This document shows positions 62,742 through 64,000 of a stretch of DNA of 64,000 nt, piece after piece. How positions within the stretch are numbered: the stretch's first letter is position 1; the number at the start of each line of letters is the position of its first letter. This DNA is from an uncultured Eubacteriales bacterium (GTDB taxonomy: Bacteria; Bacillota; Clostridia; Lachnospirales; Lachnospiraceae). Location: positions 1 to 64,000 of the forward strand of contig CASDVE010000015.1 in assembly GCA_949284175.1 (NCBI GenBank), written 5' to 3'. A program made the position numbers and the translations under genes. The notes below the pieces were generated by a model that was given only the letters and a program-made list of their open reading frames with translations, ran no database searches and was not told where the DNA came from.

Positions 62742-63941
62742 ATGGCAAGTTCTCATGATACTGTCATTTTTCATGTGGATGTAAATTCCGCATATTTGAG
62801 CTGGGAATCTTGTGAACGTCTAAAACAGAATCCAAAAGCAGAAGATCTACGGTTGATTCCCTCTGCAATTGGAGGGGATCAGGCAAAACGGCGTGGAATT
62901 ATTTTGGCAAAATCCATGCTAGCAAAATCTTATGGGATTTACACCAGTGAACCCATTCATTCTGCCCTTTCAAAATGCCCAAATCTTGTTCTTGTTCCAC
63001 CCAACCATGCTCTATATAAAAAATATTCCAATCAACTTATGACTCTTTTAAAACGTTATGCTCCACAAGTAGAACAGTTTTCTATTGATGAAGCCTTTTG
63101 TGATATGAGCCATACAGAACTTGTCTATGGCGATCCTATCACCAGTGCCAATCGGCTGAGGCAAATGATTAAGGAAGAACTGGGGTTCACCGTCAATATT
63201 GGTATTTCCTCTAACAAAGTTCTGGCTAAAATGGCATCTGATTTTGAAAAACCAGATAAAATTCATACATTGTTCCCAGAAGAAGTGGAGGAAAAAATTT
63301 GGAATCTCCCTGTTAGACGCCTTTTCTCTGTTGGACGGGCAACAGAGCGAAAATTAAAGGAACTGGGAATCTATACCATTGGAGAACTGGCAAGAACAGA
63401 TATTAAATTTTTAAAATCACATTTAAAGAAGCATGGAGAAGTATTGCATGAATACGCCAATGGAACTGCCAAATCCTTTTTAGATAAAAACTCAGATTCT
63501 GCCAAAGGATATAGCAACGAAACAACGATTCCCTTTGATGTGGAAGACGAAAAAAGTGCCAAATGGATCCTACTCTCCCTTTCAGAGAGTGTCTGCCAAA
63601 GAATGCGAGTAGCCAACGTTCTTGGAGTAACTATTGCTGTCACCATTACGTATCAAGATTTCACCCATGTAACCCACCAAAGAACTATTTTAACCCCTAC
63701 CAACACAACTGGTATTTTTTATGATGTAGTTTGTCAACTCTTCGATGAATTGTGGACAGGAAAGCCAATTCGTTTACTTGGCTGTGGAGCTTCTAAAATT
63801 ACGGATACCATGTCAGAACAGCTTAATTTATTCGATACAGAGCGATCAGAAAAGTTAAAAAAACTAGACGGGGCTTTAGATACCATCAGAAATAAGTTTG
63901 GGAACGACTCTGTTGTAAGAGCTAGCTTTATGAAACGATAA
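62742..63941 (+). CDS. dinB: DNA polymerase IV (DinB, Y-family)
   Basis: The 399-residue translesion polymerase has the catalytic residues in FHVDVNSAYLSWES (near 10-23) and QFSIDEAFCDM (near 108-118), the Y-family finger region KRRGIILAKSM, helix-hairpin-helix NLPVRRLFSVGRATERKLKELGI, and a little-finger domain (about 240-345). The C-terminus SEQLNLFDTE resembles a beta-clamp binding motif (QLxLF). AAAGGAGG precedes the ATG. A LexA-like box at its promoter points to SOS induction. Confidence 0.95.
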   Translation: MASSHDTVIFHVDVNSAYLSWESCERLKQNPKAEDLRLIPSAIGGDQAKRRGIILAKSMLAKSYGIYTSEPIHSALSKCPNLVLVPPNHALYKKYSNQLMTLLKRYAPQVEQFSIDEAFCDMSHTELVYGDPITSANRLRQMIKEELGFTVNIGISSNKVLAKMASDFEKPDKIHTLFPEEVEEKIWNLPVRRLFSVGRATERKLKELGIYTIGELARTDIKFLKSHLKKHGEVLHEYANGTAKSFLDKNSDSAKGYSNETTIPFDVEDEKSAKWILLSLSESVCQRMRVANVLGVTIAVTITYQDFTHVTHQRTILTPTNTTGIFYDVVCQLFDELWTGKPIRLLGCGASKITDTMSEQLNLFDTERSEKLKKLDGALDTIRNKFGNDSVVRASFMKR

Positions 63942-64000
63942 CAAATATAAGTCACTAATAAAATTCTATTTCACTAATACAAGTATCGTCATACTTTTCC

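Noticed and set aside
1-64000. CRISPR arrays, tRNA or rRNA genes, prophage or insertion sequences
   Set aside because: No regularly spaced repeats, no tRNA T-loop with acceptor stem, and no integrase, phage structural genes or intact transposase were seen. The Rpn-family gene is the only transposase-like protein.

Overview
The window looks like a chromosomal segment of a spore-forming, low-GC member of the Clostridia, most likely family Lachnospiraceae. The reasons are the AT-rich sequence, strong AGGAGG-type ribosome binding sites, T-box and lysine riboswitch regulation, a complete spoIIA-sigF-spoVA block, LL-diaminopimelate aminotransferase, a class III (Fbp) fructose-bisphosphatase, and a four-gene cluster of large uncharacterised proteins resembling the DUF5716/DUF5717 families, which I associate with Lachnospiraceae from memory. 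Most of it is ordinary core genome. No prophage, CRISPR array, tRNA, rRNA or intact insertion sequence was found.

Layout. 1-500: a minus-strand lysine riboswitch with its own promoter and terminator; its target gene lies beyond position 1. 0.5-2 kb: a cobalamin adenosyltransferase-like protein and a double-OB-fold SSB-like protein. 2-12 kb: typA, a YigZ-family gene, a class A penicillin-binding protein, a KdpD/KdpE-type two-component system without kdpFABC, and a cysteine desulfidase-like gene divergent from a GntR regulator. 12-17 kb: sporulation genes spoIIAA-spoIIAB-sigF followed by spoVAA-AB-AC-AD-AE, with a sigma-H-like site before spoIIAA and a sigma-G/F-like site before spoVAA. 17-23 kb: a T-box-controlled valS-folC-small ORF-TPR protein block. 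23-29.5 kb: four consecutive unrecognised genes (membrane coiled-coil protein, TPR protein, actin/Hsp70-fold-like protein, 1119-residue beta/alpha-repeat protein) that form one operon; this is the best candidate for an undescribed system. 29.6-34.2 kb: a two-component system divergent from a three-gene lantibiotic-type ABC transporter, with four helically phased direct repeats between them.

34-41 kb: a CobD-like aminotransferase, a YeiH-type transporter, a NifX-like protein with a His/Cys-rich tail, a small accessory patch (GNAT acetyltransferase, unknown ORFs, Rpn-family nuclease, a dispersed repeat copy), a candidate 6S RNA, and purA. 41-50.8 kb: plsC-like and lysR genes, purC-purB, a cytidylate kinase-like gene that seems to start at ATT, fbp, a lipoprotein NagZ-like hydrolase, and glmM. 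51-64 kb: a secreted subtilase, dapF-dapL, carB-carA, a MATE transporter with queH, a small membrane protein, and dinB with a LexA-like site.

The genes cover translation (valS, typA), purine, pyrimidine and diaminopimelate/lysine synthesis, cell wall building and recycling (class A PBP, glmM, dapF/dapL, nagZ), sporulation, envelope stress and antimicrobial peptide defence, and DNA repair. Start codons have been moved inside several open frames where a Shine-Dalgarno sequence or family alignment supported a downstream codon; each case is noted. All functions are assigned by reading motifs, without database searches.
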